A stretch of DNA of 64,000 bases from an uncultured Roseobacter sp. (GTDB taxonomy: Bacteria; Pseudomonadota; Alphaproteobacteria; Rhodobacterales; Rhodobacteraceae): the NCBI RefSeq assembly GCF_947493125.1, contig NZ_CANLQB010000015.1, positions 1 to 64,000 on the forward strand, read 5' to 3'. The notes below the pieces were generated by a model. The model ran no database searches and had not been told where the DNA came from. It saw nothing but the letters and a program-made list of their open reading frames with translations. The position numbers and the translations under genes were made by a program. Of the stretch, positions 43,476 to 51,843 are shown piece after piece (positions within the stretch are counted from its first letter, which is position 1; each line of letters starts with the position of its first letter).

Positions 43476-44261
43476 ATGTCAGAAGAATATGAGAGTTGCC
43501 TCATCAGTCGTTTGTCCCGTTTCGTGTCTCTCACGGACCACGAGTGTGAGTTCATTGCGAACATGGAAAAGGATGAGCATCCTCGAAAAAAAGGCCGGCC
43601 GGTTGTCAGTGTCGGGGACCGGACAGAGGGCATTATGGTCCTCAAGACCGGTTGGGCCGTGGTCAAGGCGGACAGTTCGGATGGGCGAAGTCAGATCTTG
43701 CGTGTCTATCTGCCAGGCGAAGTCATGGGGCTGGCCGAGATCGGCTCGTCGCACGCCAACCACCGCATTATGATGCAGACGGATGGTGTTATCTGTCCGT
43801 TTCCGCGCGGCGGTCTCTCCCCACTTTATACTGAGTACCCACGCTTGGGTGCGCTGTTGACGGCTGTTGGCAGCCTCGACCAGATAGCGCTACGCCATCA
43901 CGCCAGCAGCCTGGGATCAATGGATGCGGCAGGCAAATTGAAGTTCTGGCTATTGCAGCTTCGGTCTCGTCTCGAGGTTGCAAACATTGGCCTCGGCAAC
44001 CGGTTTCAGGTCCCTTTCAGCCAGGTCGAAATTGGGCAGGCTGTTGGTCTCACGTCGATCTACGTCAACAAGCTTCTGCGCCGTTTTGTTGATAGCGGCG
44101 ACATCGAAATCGAACGACCCTATGTCCGCTTGCTCAAGCGGGATGAATGGGAGAAGGATTGCGAGTTCGTCAATGCCTTCGTGGATATGGACACGTCATG
44201 GTTTCCACCCGCAATTGGGGCAGAAACCACGGGTGCAGCGGACCTCGCCAGATCGATCTGA
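43476..44261 (+). CDS. Crp/Fnr-family regulator
   Basis: The 261-residue regulator has a cNMP-binding-like roll (QILRVYLPGEVMGLAEIGSS) and a helix-turn-helix (FSQVEIGQAVGLTSIYVNKLL) nearly identical to the protein at 35119-36003. It ends in DMDTSWFP plus a short tail. ATG 43476 is chosen over a frame start five codons earlier. The gene is convergent with YciF/DUF892 and divergent from the YqaE operon. Ligand unknown. Confidence 0.83.
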   Translation: MSEEYESCLISRLSRFVSLTDHECEFIANMEKDEHPRKKGRPVVSVGDRTEGIMVLKTGWAVVKADSSDGRSQILRVYLPGEVMGLAEIGSSHANHRIMMQTDGVICPFPRGGLSPLYTEYPRLGALLTAVGSLDQIALRHHASSLGSMDAAGKLKFWLLQLRSRLEVANIGLGNRFQVPFSQVEIGQAVGLTSIYVNKLLRRFVDSGDIEIERPYVRLLKRDEWEKDCEFVNAFVDMDTSWFPPAIGAETTGAADLARSI

Positions 44262-44269
44262 CGCTTAGC

Positions 44270-44767
44270 TCAGGCCACGGCGTCGCTGTTGATGCCGCCT
44301 GTGGCCAGCGCCGTCATTGTGCGGTCGCCCTCGTAGGACGCATCAAGACAGGTATTGAGTGCGGTCAGGTCATTGTCCAGCTCCAACCGGTCTGCGAATG
44401 CCGCAAGGCAGCCATAGCCCGCGATCGCGTAATGTGTCAGCCGCTGGTATTGCGTGATGATCATCGCGTCCTTGGTCGCGTCTTCGCCGAAGGTCTCTTC
44501 GATGGCATGTGCGCGGGCTTCCTTGACCAGACCTTCCATACCTTTGCAGTGTTCACCGCTCGGACTCTCGTCGTGACCTTCCGAAATCTTTTCGATCGCA
44601 GAAATGCCGTCCTGGATGCCATCGGCACCCGCGCGCAAGGCATCTGATAGATCGGTGTCGGTTGCTGCCTTCGCCATTTCCTTTGTGACGTCGAGGGCTT
44701 GTTTGTTGGCGCTGTAGATGTCCTTGAGTTGCTCAAGATAGAGGTCTTCCAGCGTATCGATGCTCAT
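44270..44767 (-). CDS. YciE/YciF ferroxidase family protein (DUF892)
   Basis: The 165-residue helical protein matches DUF892, ferritin-like stress proteins: TLEDLYLEQLKDIYSANKQAL at the N-terminus, IEKISEGHDESPSGEHCKGM in the middle and QYQRLTHYAIAGYG. The conserved Glu, His and Gln residues could bind di-iron. YciF proteins are induced by osmotic and general stress. The upstream region faces the small-membrane-protein operon. Confidence 0.88.
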   Translation of the reverse strand: MSIDTLEDLYLEQLKDIYSANKQALDVTKEMAKAATDTDLSDALRAGADGIQDGISAIEKISEGHDESPSGEHCKGMEGLVKEARAHAIEETFGEDATKDAMIITQYQRLTHYAIAGYGCLAAFADRLELDNDLTALNTCLDASYEGDRTMTALATGGINSDAVA

Positions 44768-44889
44768 GTGGCGTCCTTTCGAGATGAGCCTCTACGCTAG
44801 CTGTAACTGAACCTCACAACAGACACGATGTGCTCTGCACAGCTTCCGATTGGGCAAATGCTAAACCAGATTAGCGTCTGCGACCCTCG

Positions 44890-44915
44890 GGGAACCAAAG
44901 AATTACTTAAGCTGT
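44890..44915 (+). promoter_or_regulatory. EcfG-like promoter of the envelope stress operon
   Basis: GGAAC (44890-44894) is followed after 17 bases by TGTT (44912-44915), a slightly imperfect match to GGAAC-N16-17-CGTT. The -10 is about 46 bases before the ATG of the 22-residue peptide gene at 44962. The position, and the stress-type genes that follow, support it; the first -10 base deviates. Confidence 0.5.
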
Positions 44916-44961
44916 TCTAGACGGGAGTGCTTTTGATCATTCCCAGACAGAGGAGCCCCTA

Positions 44962-45030
44962 ATGCACAATGTTTTTTATCTCATCGGACTGATTGTCGTC
45001 GTTCTCGCCGTCATCAGTTTCTTGTTCTGA
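44962..45030 (+). CDS. 22-residue single-helix membrane peptide
   Basis: A short gene begins at ATG 44962 with AGGAG at 44951-44955. It encodes a peptide almost entirely made of one hydrophobic helix (starting MHNVFYLIGLIVVV and ending in FLF). Peptides of this kind are often found ahead of stress-operon genes in proteobacteria and may bind a membrane partner. It lies 19 bases before the next gene, so it is likely the first product of the operon. Confidence 0.65.
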   Translation: MHNVFYLIGLIVVVLAVISFLF

Positions 45031-45049
45031 CCCTGAATTGGAGAAAGAC

Positions 45050-45532
45050 ATGACGACCCAAAATACACCCGATCCGAAACCATCGAAGTCTGCCGCTACG
45101 CAGGCCAAAAACACGGCTAGCGATGTGACTGAGCAGACGAAGACAGCTGCGCGTGATGTCGCACAAAATGCGGCCACAGCTGCGAAAGACCAGGCCGACA
45201 GCGCGAAGTCATCTGTGGCCGACGAAATGTCCGGCGTCGCATCCGCCCTGCGCACGGCTGCCGAAGAAATGCGCAGCGGCTCACCCCAGGAGCGCACATT
45301 CGGCCAAATTGCCGAAGGGCTGGCGGATGCATCCGAGGCCATGCGCAACAAGGATTTGAGCGAGATGGTACAAGATGTCAGCGCGTTTGCCCGCAAGAAC
45401 CCGCTTGTCTTTCTTGGCGGCGCGGCCCTGATCGGTTTTGCAGCCACACGGTTTGCCAAAGCATCCAATGATCAAGGTCGGCAGACGACGCTTCACACAC
45501 CCGGAACCGAGCGACATGGAGATTTCTCATGA
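45050..45532 (+). CDS. ElaB/DUF883-like stress protein
   Basis: The 160-residue protein has a long Ala/Thr/Lys/Asp-rich helical region (residues about 15-80, with QAKNTASDV and AATAAKDQADSAKSS repeats) and one C-terminal membrane helix (FLGGAALIGFAATRFA). The arrangement resembles ElaB/YqjD (DUF883) and other nutrient-deprivation-induced proteins, which anchor to the inner membrane. Role unknown. ATG 45050 follows GGAGAAAG. The 3' end overlaps the holin-like gene by four bases. Confidence 0.65.
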   Translation: MTTQNTPDPKPSKSAATQAKNTASDVTEQTKTAARDVAQNAATAAKDQADSAKSSVADEMSGVASALRTAAEEMRSGSPQERTFGQIAEGLADASEAMRNKDLSEMVQDVSAFARKNPLVFLGGAALIGFAATRFAKASNDQGRQTTLHTPGTERHGDFS

Positions 45533-45930
45533 GCGATGACAACACCAACAAAAGCGCCGGGGGTCTCCTGACGGACGTAATGGCCAATGTCAGCGGTCTC
45601 GTGCGCAACGAGGTCGATCTCGCGCGCGCAGAAATCAGCGAAAACGCCACCAAAGCAGCAGTTGCCGTTGGCTTGATCGCGGGTGCCGCAATAATCGCAT
45701 TGGTTGCCTTGAATGTTCTGGCCGCCGCTCTGGTCGCCGCTTTGACCGAGGCTGGCCTTGATGCGGGATGGTCTGCGCTGATCGTCGGTGCCGCGCTCGG
45801 CATCATCGCCTTTGTCTTGATCAACAAGGGCGTCAACGATCTGAAACTCTCAAGCCTTGCACCGACGCGGACCGTGAAAAACGTCCAGCGCGATGCCGCA
45901 GCCGTGAAGGAAGCCTACGATGACAAGTGA
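45529..45930 (+). CDS. Phage holin superfamily / DUF1469 membrane protein
   Basis: The 133-residue protein contains two membrane helices (about residues 43-70 and 75-100), a preceding amphipathic VRNEVDLARAEISENATKAA segment and a short polar tail. It matches the YqjE/DUF1469 holin-like family often encoded with DUF883 and DUF3618 proteins. Despite the name it is a cellular stress protein in this context, not a lysis factor. It overlaps neighbours by 4 and 11 bases. Confidence 0.8.
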   Translation: MSDDNTNKSAGGLLTDVMANVSGLVRNEVDLARAEISENATKAAVAVGLIAGAAIIALVALNVLAAALVAALTEAGLDAGWSALIVGAALGIIAFVLINKGVNDLKLSSLAPTRTVKNVQRDAAAVKEAYDDK

Positions 45931-47038
45931 TACACGCAGCCCCAAAGAGATCGAACGCGAAATCGAAGAGCAGCGGTCGGACCTGACCTCCAATCTGGAG
46001 GACCTTCAGGACAAGTTTTCTATCGATACCGTTGTGCGCCAGATTGGTGATCAGTTTCGTGAACATGGTGGCGACATGGGCCGCTCTATCTCCAATCAAG
46101 TCAAGGCCAACCCGATCCCGTTGGCGCTGACCGGCATTGGTCTGGCGTGGCTGATGTTCGGCAACTCACAGCAACCGCAGCAGCGTCGTCACATTTCCGA
46201 CGACTATGACGACGACCGCTACAGTGCGACAGAACGTGAGTTTCGCCGCAGCCGTGAGGATCGCGGTCTGCCATACACACCACCGACCACCTACGATACA
46301 GGCCCTTCCGCCGCACAACCATCCTGGGCCCGTGACGATGATGACAGCAGTTCCTCGATAGGTGAACGTATGTCGAGCGGTGCTCGGGCTGCGAAGGACA
46401 AAGCGGCGAGCGCTACACAATCAGCGAAAGATGGACTGGGAAGCGCAGGTGCCTCTATGGGCGATGCAGCGTCCTCAGCGAAGTCTGCAGTTGGTGATGC
46501 AGCGCAGTCAGCAAAGCAAAGCCTGTCCAGCGCCGGAGGCCGTATCGCCGAAGGCACCGAAGCTCTGACTGAAGAAGGTCGGAAGCGTGTCATCGCTGCA
46601 CGGCAGAAAGCCGTCGAGATGCGCCGATCTGCCGCGCGGTCGATGTCTCAGGGGACCGATGCGGCTGCTGATTTCTACGACCAGCAGCCGTTAGTCGTGG
46701 GGGCGCTCGCCCTCGCAGTTGGCGCGGCCTTGGGCGGCGCGCTGCCGCGCACCAAAACCGAAGACGATCTGATGGGCGCGCAAAGCGACGACCTGTTTGA
46801 TCAGGCCGAACGCATCTTCGAGGAAGAAAAGGCGAAAGCGCTGTCGGTGGCGGACACCGTAAAGGAAGAAGTCAAAGACATCGCATCCGAGACGAAAGCC
46901 GATCTCGACAGTGGTGCGCCGGGTGACAAATCTGCCGTTGAGGCGATCGGCGACAAGGCCAAAAACGCAGCGGATCGAGTTGCTGACAAGGCGAAGTCAG
47001 AGGCGCAAGACAAGGACTTGGGCAAGCCCAAGGCCTGA
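45920..47038 (+). CDS. DUF3618 domain protein with Ala-rich repeat region
   Basis: This 372-residue protein starts with DUF3618 (SPKEIEREIEEQRSDLTSNLEDLQDKFS), then one hydrophobic stretch (PIPLALTGIGLAWLMFG). A low-complexity Ser/Ala/Lys region with multiple AKDKAAS/AKSAVGDAAQSAK repeats follows (residues about 145-210), then a second membrane helix (LVVGALALAVGAALGGALP). The end is a charged helix rich in KAKSEA. It is likely a membrane-linked structural stress protein. Start overlaps the holin-like gene by 11 bases. Confidence 0.8.
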   Translation: MTSDTRSPKEIEREIEEQRSDLTSNLEDLQDKFSIDTVVRQIGDQFREHGGDMGRSISNQVKANPIPLALTGIGLAWLMFGNSQQPQQRRHISDDYDDDRYSATEREFRRSREDRGLPYTPPTTYDTGPSAAQPSWARDDDDSSSSIGERMSSGARAAKDKAASATQSAKDGLGSAGASMGDAASSAKSAVGDAAQSAKQSLSSAGGRIAEGTEALTEEGRKRVIAARQKAVEMRRSAARSMSQGTDAAADFYDQQPLVVGALALAVGAALGGALPRTKTEDDLMGAQSDDLFDQAERIFEEEKAKALSVADTVKEEVKDIASETKADLDSGAPGDKSAVEAIGDKAKNAADRVADKAKSEAQDKDLGKPKA

Positions 47039-47045
47039 ACGCATA

Positions 47046-47071
47046 GGGAGAGGGCCATTCGGCCCTTTCCC
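47046..47071 (+). terminator. Hairpin terminator after DUF3618 gene
   Basis: An 11-base stem (47046-47056 with 47061-47071, one mismatch) closes a 4-base ATTC loop and is followed by ACTTTTCCGTTTT. It starts seven bases after the DUF3618 stop and probably ends most transcription of the stress operon before the YihY gene. Confidence 0.75.
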
Positions 47072-47103
47072 ACTTTTCCGTTTTCCAACTCCGAGGTTCT
47101 CCC

Positions 47104-48051
47104 ATGTCACGCGGACGCGCCGCCGAGACCCCCACAGAGCTTCCGGCGCTTGGCTGGAAGGACATCGCCTTTCGTGTGAAGGACGAAATCGCCGCCGACC
47201 GAGTGGGTCTGATTGCTGCCGGTGTTGCGTTCTACGGATTGCTGGCGCTCTTTCCCGCCATCACGGCCGTCATGGCAATCAGCGGCCTTCTCGTCGAGCC
47301 AAGCCAAATCGTTGATCAGCTGGAAAGCCTGTCAGGCCTCATGCCGGAGGAGGTGATTTCTATCGTAACCGCTCAGGCCACTGAGGTCGCCGGGTCGCGC
47401 GAAGGTGGGCTGGGCCTCGCCGCGATCTTTGGTGTGCTGATCGCGCTCTATTCTGCCTCGAAAGGGATGGCGAGCCTGATTGAAGGCATCAACGTTGCCT
47501 ATGACGAGGAGGAGGAACGCGGATTTATCCGGCTGAAGCTGGTCACTTTTGCTCTGACGTTATTTCTCATGATCGGACTATTGGTGGCGCTCTTGGCCAC
47601 TCTTGGAATGCCTGCTGTTCTTGCCGTCCTCGACTTCGGTGCCGTATTCGAATTCCTGATGACCGCTGGCCTCTGGGTCGGACTGTTCCTGCTGACTGTA
47701 TTTGGCCTTTCCGTCCTCTACCGCTATGCCCCGTCTCGTGACGAACCCGAATGGAAATGGGCTTCGCCCGGTGCTATCGTCGCCTGCCTCATTTGGGTCA
47801 TCGCTTCGGCGGGCTTTGCGTTCTACGTTGGTAATTTTGGCTCTTACAACGAGAGCTTTGGCACGCTGGCCGGTGTGATCGTTCTGCTGATGTGGTTCTG
47901 GATTTCCGCCTTCATCATTCTGCTCGGTGCCGAATTAAATGCTGAGATGGAAGCGCAGACACGCACGGACACGACAAAAGGCCTGGATGAACCCATGGGA
48001 TCCCGTGACGCTGTGAAGGCTGATAGATTAGGCGACGCAGCGAACTCATGA
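47104..48051 (+). CDS. YihY/BrkB family membrane protein
   Basis: The 315-residue protein has six membrane helices and the YihY pattern (DRVGLIAAGVAFYGLLALFPA, ALYSASKGMASLIEGINVAY, GVIVLLMWFWISAFIILLGAELNAE). Members were once called ribonuclease BN, wrongly; their true role, perhaps transport or envelope maintenance, is unknown. A GAGGTTCTCCC leader precedes ATG 47104. The next gene follows 16 bases later. Confidence 0.9.
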   Translation: MSRGRAAETPTELPALGWKDIAFRVKDEIAADRVGLIAAGVAFYGLLALFPAITAVMAISGLLVEPSQIVDQLESLSGLMPEEVISIVTAQATEVAGSREGGLGLAAIFGVLIALYSASKGMASLIEGINVAYDEEEERGFIRLKLVTFALTLFLMIGLLVALLATLGMPAVLAVLDFGAVFEFLMTAGLWVGLFLLTVFGLSVLYRYAPSRDEPEWKWASPGAIVACLIWVIASAGFAFYVGNFGSYNESFGTLAGVIVLLMWFWISAFIILLGAELNAEMEAQTRTDTTKGLDEPMGSRDAVKADRLGDAANS

Positions 48052-48067
48052 TGGTACAGTCACCGTC

Positions 48068-49048
48068 ATGCTGAACTGGGTATTGTGGGCTCTGGCCCTA
48101 TCCGTTGTCATCACCACGCTCTTGCCATTGACCAACAGCGTCACGTGGTGGGTCCGCATGTGGGACTTTCCACGCGTGCACATCGCGGGGGTAGCGCTGT
48201 TGACCCTCGCCGTCAGTCTGCCTTTCACAGTTTCCCTGAAGCCGCTGATGTCAACAGTCCTCGTCGCTGTCGTAATCTATCAAGGATTGCAAATCTTTCC
48301 CTACACGCCGCTGGCGCAGACGGAGATCGACCTCTCGTCTGGACAGGCCCCGGACAAGGAAATCACCTTGCTATCGGTGAATGTCCTGATGGAAAACGAG
48401 CGATACCAAGATCTCATTGCGATCCTCCAGCGCGAAGATCCTGACGTCTTGCTGCTCATGGAAACTGACGAAACCTGGAATGTTGCCCTGACCGAAGTTC
48501 TTAGCCGGTATGCGACTGTCGAAAAACATATTGCCGACGATCACTACGGGATGATCTTTGGCACGCGGCTTCCAACGTCACACGTTGAATTGCTGTGGCC
48601 TGCAGACGATGACACCCCTGCCGTTCGTGCGGTGCTCACGTCCCCCAGCGGAGTCGACTTCAACTTCATCGGTCTGCATCCGCGGCCTCCTGTGCCGGGC
48701 AACACAACCGAAGTGCGCGACAAGCAGATTAAGGATGCTGCCCTGATGACCCAGTCATCCGAACGACCGACTGTCGTGATGGGTGACTTCAATGACGTTG
48801 CCTGGTCCTGGACCACCAAAAGGTTCAGAGATTACGGTGATCTTCTCGAACCCCGGGTCGGGCGCGGCATGATCTCGAGTTTTCATGCGGATTATCCGTT
48901 TATGCGTTTGCCGATTGATCAGATGTTCATGACGAAAAACGTAGGGCTGGTCTCGTTCCGCCGATTGGAGAACTTCGGTTCGGACCACTTCCCCATGGCG
49001 GCGACTGTATTCATCGCTCAAAGTGAACGCGCAAGCAATGCAGACTGA
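48068..49048 (+). CDS. Membrane-anchored endonuclease/exonuclease/phosphatase family protein
   Basis: The 326-residue protein has three N-terminal membrane helices (residues about 3-22, 37-55 and 60-78) and a C-terminal EEP domain. EEP motifs are LLSVNVLMEN, LLLMETDE (metal Glu), FIGLHPRP, VVMGDFNDV (DxN) and SDHFPM (His). The catalytic domain would lie in the periplasm or cytosol depending on topology. Substrates of such EEP proteins range from nucleic acids to phospholipid headgroups. It precedes and overlaps the AI-2E transporter gene. Confidence 0.85.
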   Translation: MLNWVLWALALSVVITTLLPLTNSVTWWVRMWDFPRVHIAGVALLTLAVSLPFTVSLKPLMSTVLVAVVIYQGLQIFPYTPLAQTEIDLSSGQAPDKEITLLSVNVLMENERYQDLIAILQREDPDVLLLMETDETWNVALTEVLSRYATVEKHIADDHYGMIFGTRLPTSHVELLWPADDDTPAVRAVLTSPSGVDFNFIGLHPRPPVPGNTTEVRDKQIKDAALMTQSSERPTVVMGDFNDVAWSWTTKRFRDYGDLLEPRVGRGMISSFHADYPFMRLPIDQMFMTKNVGLVSFRRLENFGSDHFPMAATVFIAQSERASNAD

Positions 49049-50156
49049 TCCCGAGCAAAGTCAACCTGCGACGGACAAGCGTTCAAATCGTGTGGAAATC
49101 GCTGTTATCGGTATCTTCAGCATCCTGCTGCTGCAGGCGCTTGTCTGGGCCAGCGATTTTTTGATCCCGGTGACGGCGGCCTGCCTGGGATATTTCGTGC
49201 TGAACAGACCCCGCAGGCTGTTGGCGCGGATTGGGATCCCGCCTGTCGCGTCGGCCGGCGTATTCACCGGTATTTTGACGGCGCTGATTGTCCTGCTGCT
49301 TGTCCAGCTCAGCGCACCGGCGGCGCAATTCATCGAAGACCTTCCGTCCCTGATGGAAGAGATCAAGGACAAGCTGGCCTCGGCAGGAGGAACCCTTGAG
49401 GCCATCAATGACGCGACGGTTGCAGCAGAGGAAATCATCGAGGATCAAGATGCAGAAACGGTGGCAGTCGAAGTCGTTTCGAATACCGGTATTGCGGCCA
49501 CGCTGTTCAGCATGGCGCCTGGTTTCCTAAGCCGGATCCTTTTTGCGCTTATCCTGCTGTTTTTCCTGATCGCCTCGGGCGACATGTTCCTGACCAAGGC
49601 AGTGCAAAGCTTTGAGCGCTTCGCCGACAAACGGCGCGCCGTTGAGGTCGTGCATTCGATCGAGGATCGTCTGGGTTACTATCTCGGTGGTATCACGATC
49701 ATCAACGCGGGGTTGGGCGTGGCCGTCGCCATCGCCATGCAGCTTTGGGGGCTGCCGAGCGCGATCATCTTTGGGTTTATGGCGTTCGGACTGAACTTCG
49801 TCCCCTTCCTAGGCGGCCTCATGGGGGCCACTATCGCCGCCGCTGTTGCCTTCGTGAGCCTTGATGGCACCTGGGCGGCTGCAGGCGTGTTCGCCACCTA
49901 TATCGTGCTGACATCGATCGAAGGGCAGTTCATCACGCCGCTGGTGATTTCGCGAAGGATGCGCTTGAACACGCCTGTTGTGTTTCTGTTTGTCGCTTTT
50001 TTTGCTTGGATCTGGTCGATCATCGGAATGATCGTGGCCTTGCCGATCTTGATCGTTCTCAAGATCGCCTGTGACGAAACGAAATCCTTGCAGACCCTCG
50101 CACGGTTTCTTGGGGACCTTGATGGAGACACCGAAACCGAGCCTGAGAAAGCTTAG
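49023..50156 (+). CDS. AI-2E family transporter
   Basis: The 377-residue protein has about eight membrane helices and the family signature (FGLNFVPFLGGLMGA; LTSIEGQFITPLVISRRM near the C-terminus). AI-2E family members export small molecules or sodium ions; the AI-2 link is not general. The GTG at 49023 lies inside the EEP gene (26-base overlap), while the in-frame ATG at 49038 is equally possible. Neither has a strong ribosome binding site. Confidence 0.88.
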   Translation: MNAQAMQTDPEQSQPATDKRSNRVEIAVIGIFSILLLQALVWASDFLIPVTAACLGYFVLNRPRRLLARIGIPPVASAGVFTGILTALIVLLLVQLSAPAAQFIEDLPSLMEEIKDKLASAGGTLEAINDATVAAEEIIEDQDAETVAVEVVSNTGIAATLFSMAPGFLSRILFALILLFFLIASGDMFLTKAVQSFERFADKRRAVEVVHSIEDRLGYYLGGITIINAGLGVAVAIAMQLWGLPSAIIFGFMAFGLNFVPFLGGLMGATIAAAVAFVSLDGTWAAAGVFATYIVLTSIEGQFITPLVISRRMRLNTPVVFLFVAFFAWIWSIIGMIVALPILIVLKIACDETKSLQTLARFLGDLDGDTETEPEKA

Positions 50157-50191
50157 TCAGCCAGCGGTTTCGCCTGCCAGCTGACAATGAG

Positions 50192-50446
50192 TCATGTTTT
50201 GCTGCGGATCATCCGTGCTACAAAGATCAGCAAGCATGCGCCGGCCGCAGCGACGACCAACTGACCAATCCAGCCGCCCAAGGTCGTGCCGATGATTGCG
50301 ATTAGCAGCCAGTTCAATACCAGCGCGCCGACGATGCCCAGCACGATATTCATCAGCAGGCTCTGATCAGTTTTCATGATCTTCTCAGCGATCCAGCCCG
50401 CAAGCGCGCCGATGATCAGTGAGCCGATCCATCCTATTCCAGTCAT
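50192..50446 (-). CDS. GlsB/YeaQ/YmgE family stress membrane protein
   Basis: The 84-residue protein has three membrane helices with GWIGSLIIGALAGWIAEKIMK and NIVLGIVGALVLNWL, typical of transglycosylase-associated GlsB/YeaQ proteins that respond to envelope and osmotic stress. ATG 50446 gives the standard length; a longer frame adds 83 unsupported residues. Convergent with the AI-2E transporter gene. Confidence 0.9.
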   Translation of the reverse strand: MTGIGWIGSLIIGALAGWIAEKIMKTDQSLLMNIVLGIVGALVLNWLLIAIIGTTLGGWIGQLVVAAAGACLLIFVARMIRSKT

Positions 50447-50621
50447 TGTGTTACATCCTTCTCTGATCGCCCGATCGGGGCCCTGAATTTGTCCAGCTTG
50501 CGGTGCCGTCGTTGGTCTTACCAATGGGTGGGCAAACACGGAGTTGGAATTGAGAATGCTGCCGCCGGAGTACCAGCGACAGCACATATCTAACGTCCAT
50601 CGTACTCGATGGACTTGAGCG

Positions 50622-51452
50622 TCAGCCTTCGTATTCGGGCTGCGCTTCCAGCGCTTCTTGCGTCGCATCGATATAGACGCGCAAATCGCCATCACTTTGC
50701 AGGATTGTCAGTTCTTCCATGGTCACGGCAACGTGGTGTTCGCCAAGCCCCAGAAAGCCGCCCACATCGATAACCGCACGGTCAATCATCCCGTCATCTG
50801 TCAGAAGCAGCTCGCCGACTTCGCCGATGTCTTCATCTGCCGCGCTATAGACGCGCGCACCTGTCAGCATCTCGGTGTTCAATTGCTCGATCTCAGCGGG
50901 CTCGTAACCGTCACGTGTCACCGCAGGGGCGGTCAGCCGCATACGCTCGTCGACGTCACGCATGTCCGCATCAGCCTCCGTTTCCATGTCGGCGCCCCGG
51001 TATTCGGGAGCGTCTTCGACACCAGCTACGCTCGCGTTCACCACGATGAAATACTCATCCGCGTCTTCGCCGTCTGAGACAAATTGAAGCTGCGACATGT
51101 CAATTGCCACTTCGCGCTCACCAATGCCCAGGAAGCCGCCGACGTCGACAATCACAGAGCCCACGTCGCCTTCCCGGGTCAGGACGATCTCGTGAATTTC
51201 ACCGATGTCGTCCCACTCCCGCTCGTTCTCCGGCGGCAGCATGCCATCGCTCAGGTCCATTTCGGATACATAGACACGGGCTCCGATTAACTCGGAGGCA
51301 TTCAAGTTCACTTCGGCATCGAATTGCATGTCGGAAAACGCCGCGGTGTGGCCATCGGCATCGGCTGGGGCGGCCAAAACAAGCGCGGTGGCGGCACTGG
51401 CTAGAAAGGTTCTGGCCGACGAGCGAAAGAGTTGATGGTTTGAGTCTGTCAT
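50622..51452 (-). CDS. Secreted double PRC-barrel protein
   Basis: The 276-residue protein has a likely signal peptide (SARTFLASAATALVLAAPADA, cleavage around residue 32) and two PRC-barrel domains. Each contains a near-repeat: IVDVGGFLGIGEREVAIDM near 100-120 and VIDVGGFLGLGEHHVAVTM near 228-247. An acidic linker (METEADADMRDVDERM) joins them. PRC-barrels bind small molecules or partner proteins; a periplasmic structural role is likely. It stands alone among envelope stress genes. Confidence 0.87.
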   Translation of the reverse strand: MTDSNHQLFRSSARTFLASAATALVLAAPADADGHTAAFSDMQFDAEVNLNASELIGARVYVSEMDLSDGMLPPENEREWDDIGEIHEIVLTREGDVGSVIVDVGGFLGIGEREVAIDMSQLQFVSDGEDADEYFIVVNASVAGVEDAPEYRGADMETEADADMRDVDERMRLTAPAVTRDGYEPAEIEQLNTEMLTGARVYSAADEDIGEVGELLLTDDGMIDRAVIDVGGFLGLGEHHVAVTMEELTILQSDGDLRVYIDATQEALEAQPEYEG

Positions 51453-51843
51453 CGGGTATTCCTTTGAAATGCCAGAGTATCGAGCCGCAGTAGCTGTCTT
51501 GCTCCCGCAGGTCTCAGCTTCTGGCGTGGGTTAAACTGCACGCCGCCTGATCGGTGTTAATCAGGTCGAGTGTTCCATCGTTTCTTGGTGAGGACGATGG
51601 CGGTGTTTGCAGTTTACCGGTGCGGCGAGCGGAGATGTCAGGACAAGCACTAATCTGGGACAAGGTTTCGCCGAAAGATCGGCGGGGACGCGATGGTTTC
51701 GCCTTTTGCATTCAGAGAACAGTCAGCCATTTCTGACAGCACAACTACAGTAACGCTGGACAAATAGGACCTTTCATCGACAGCGCAAATGTTAGCTTTC
51801 GGATCGCCCGCTAGCTACGATGTGATCGCCCGCACGCTAAACT
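51453..51843. other. Intergenic region, no gene seen
   Basis: These 391 bases hold the presumed promoter of the PRC-barrel gene and the downstream end of the DUF421 gene. Open frames on both strands around 51514-51736 overlap each other, lack ribosome binding sites and match no family I know. A decayed mobile element is possible but not supported. Confidence 0.4.

Noticed and set aside
51514-51736. Opposed small reading frames in the PRC/DUF421 gap
   Set aside because: They overlap on opposite strands and neither has start signals or homology I recognise.
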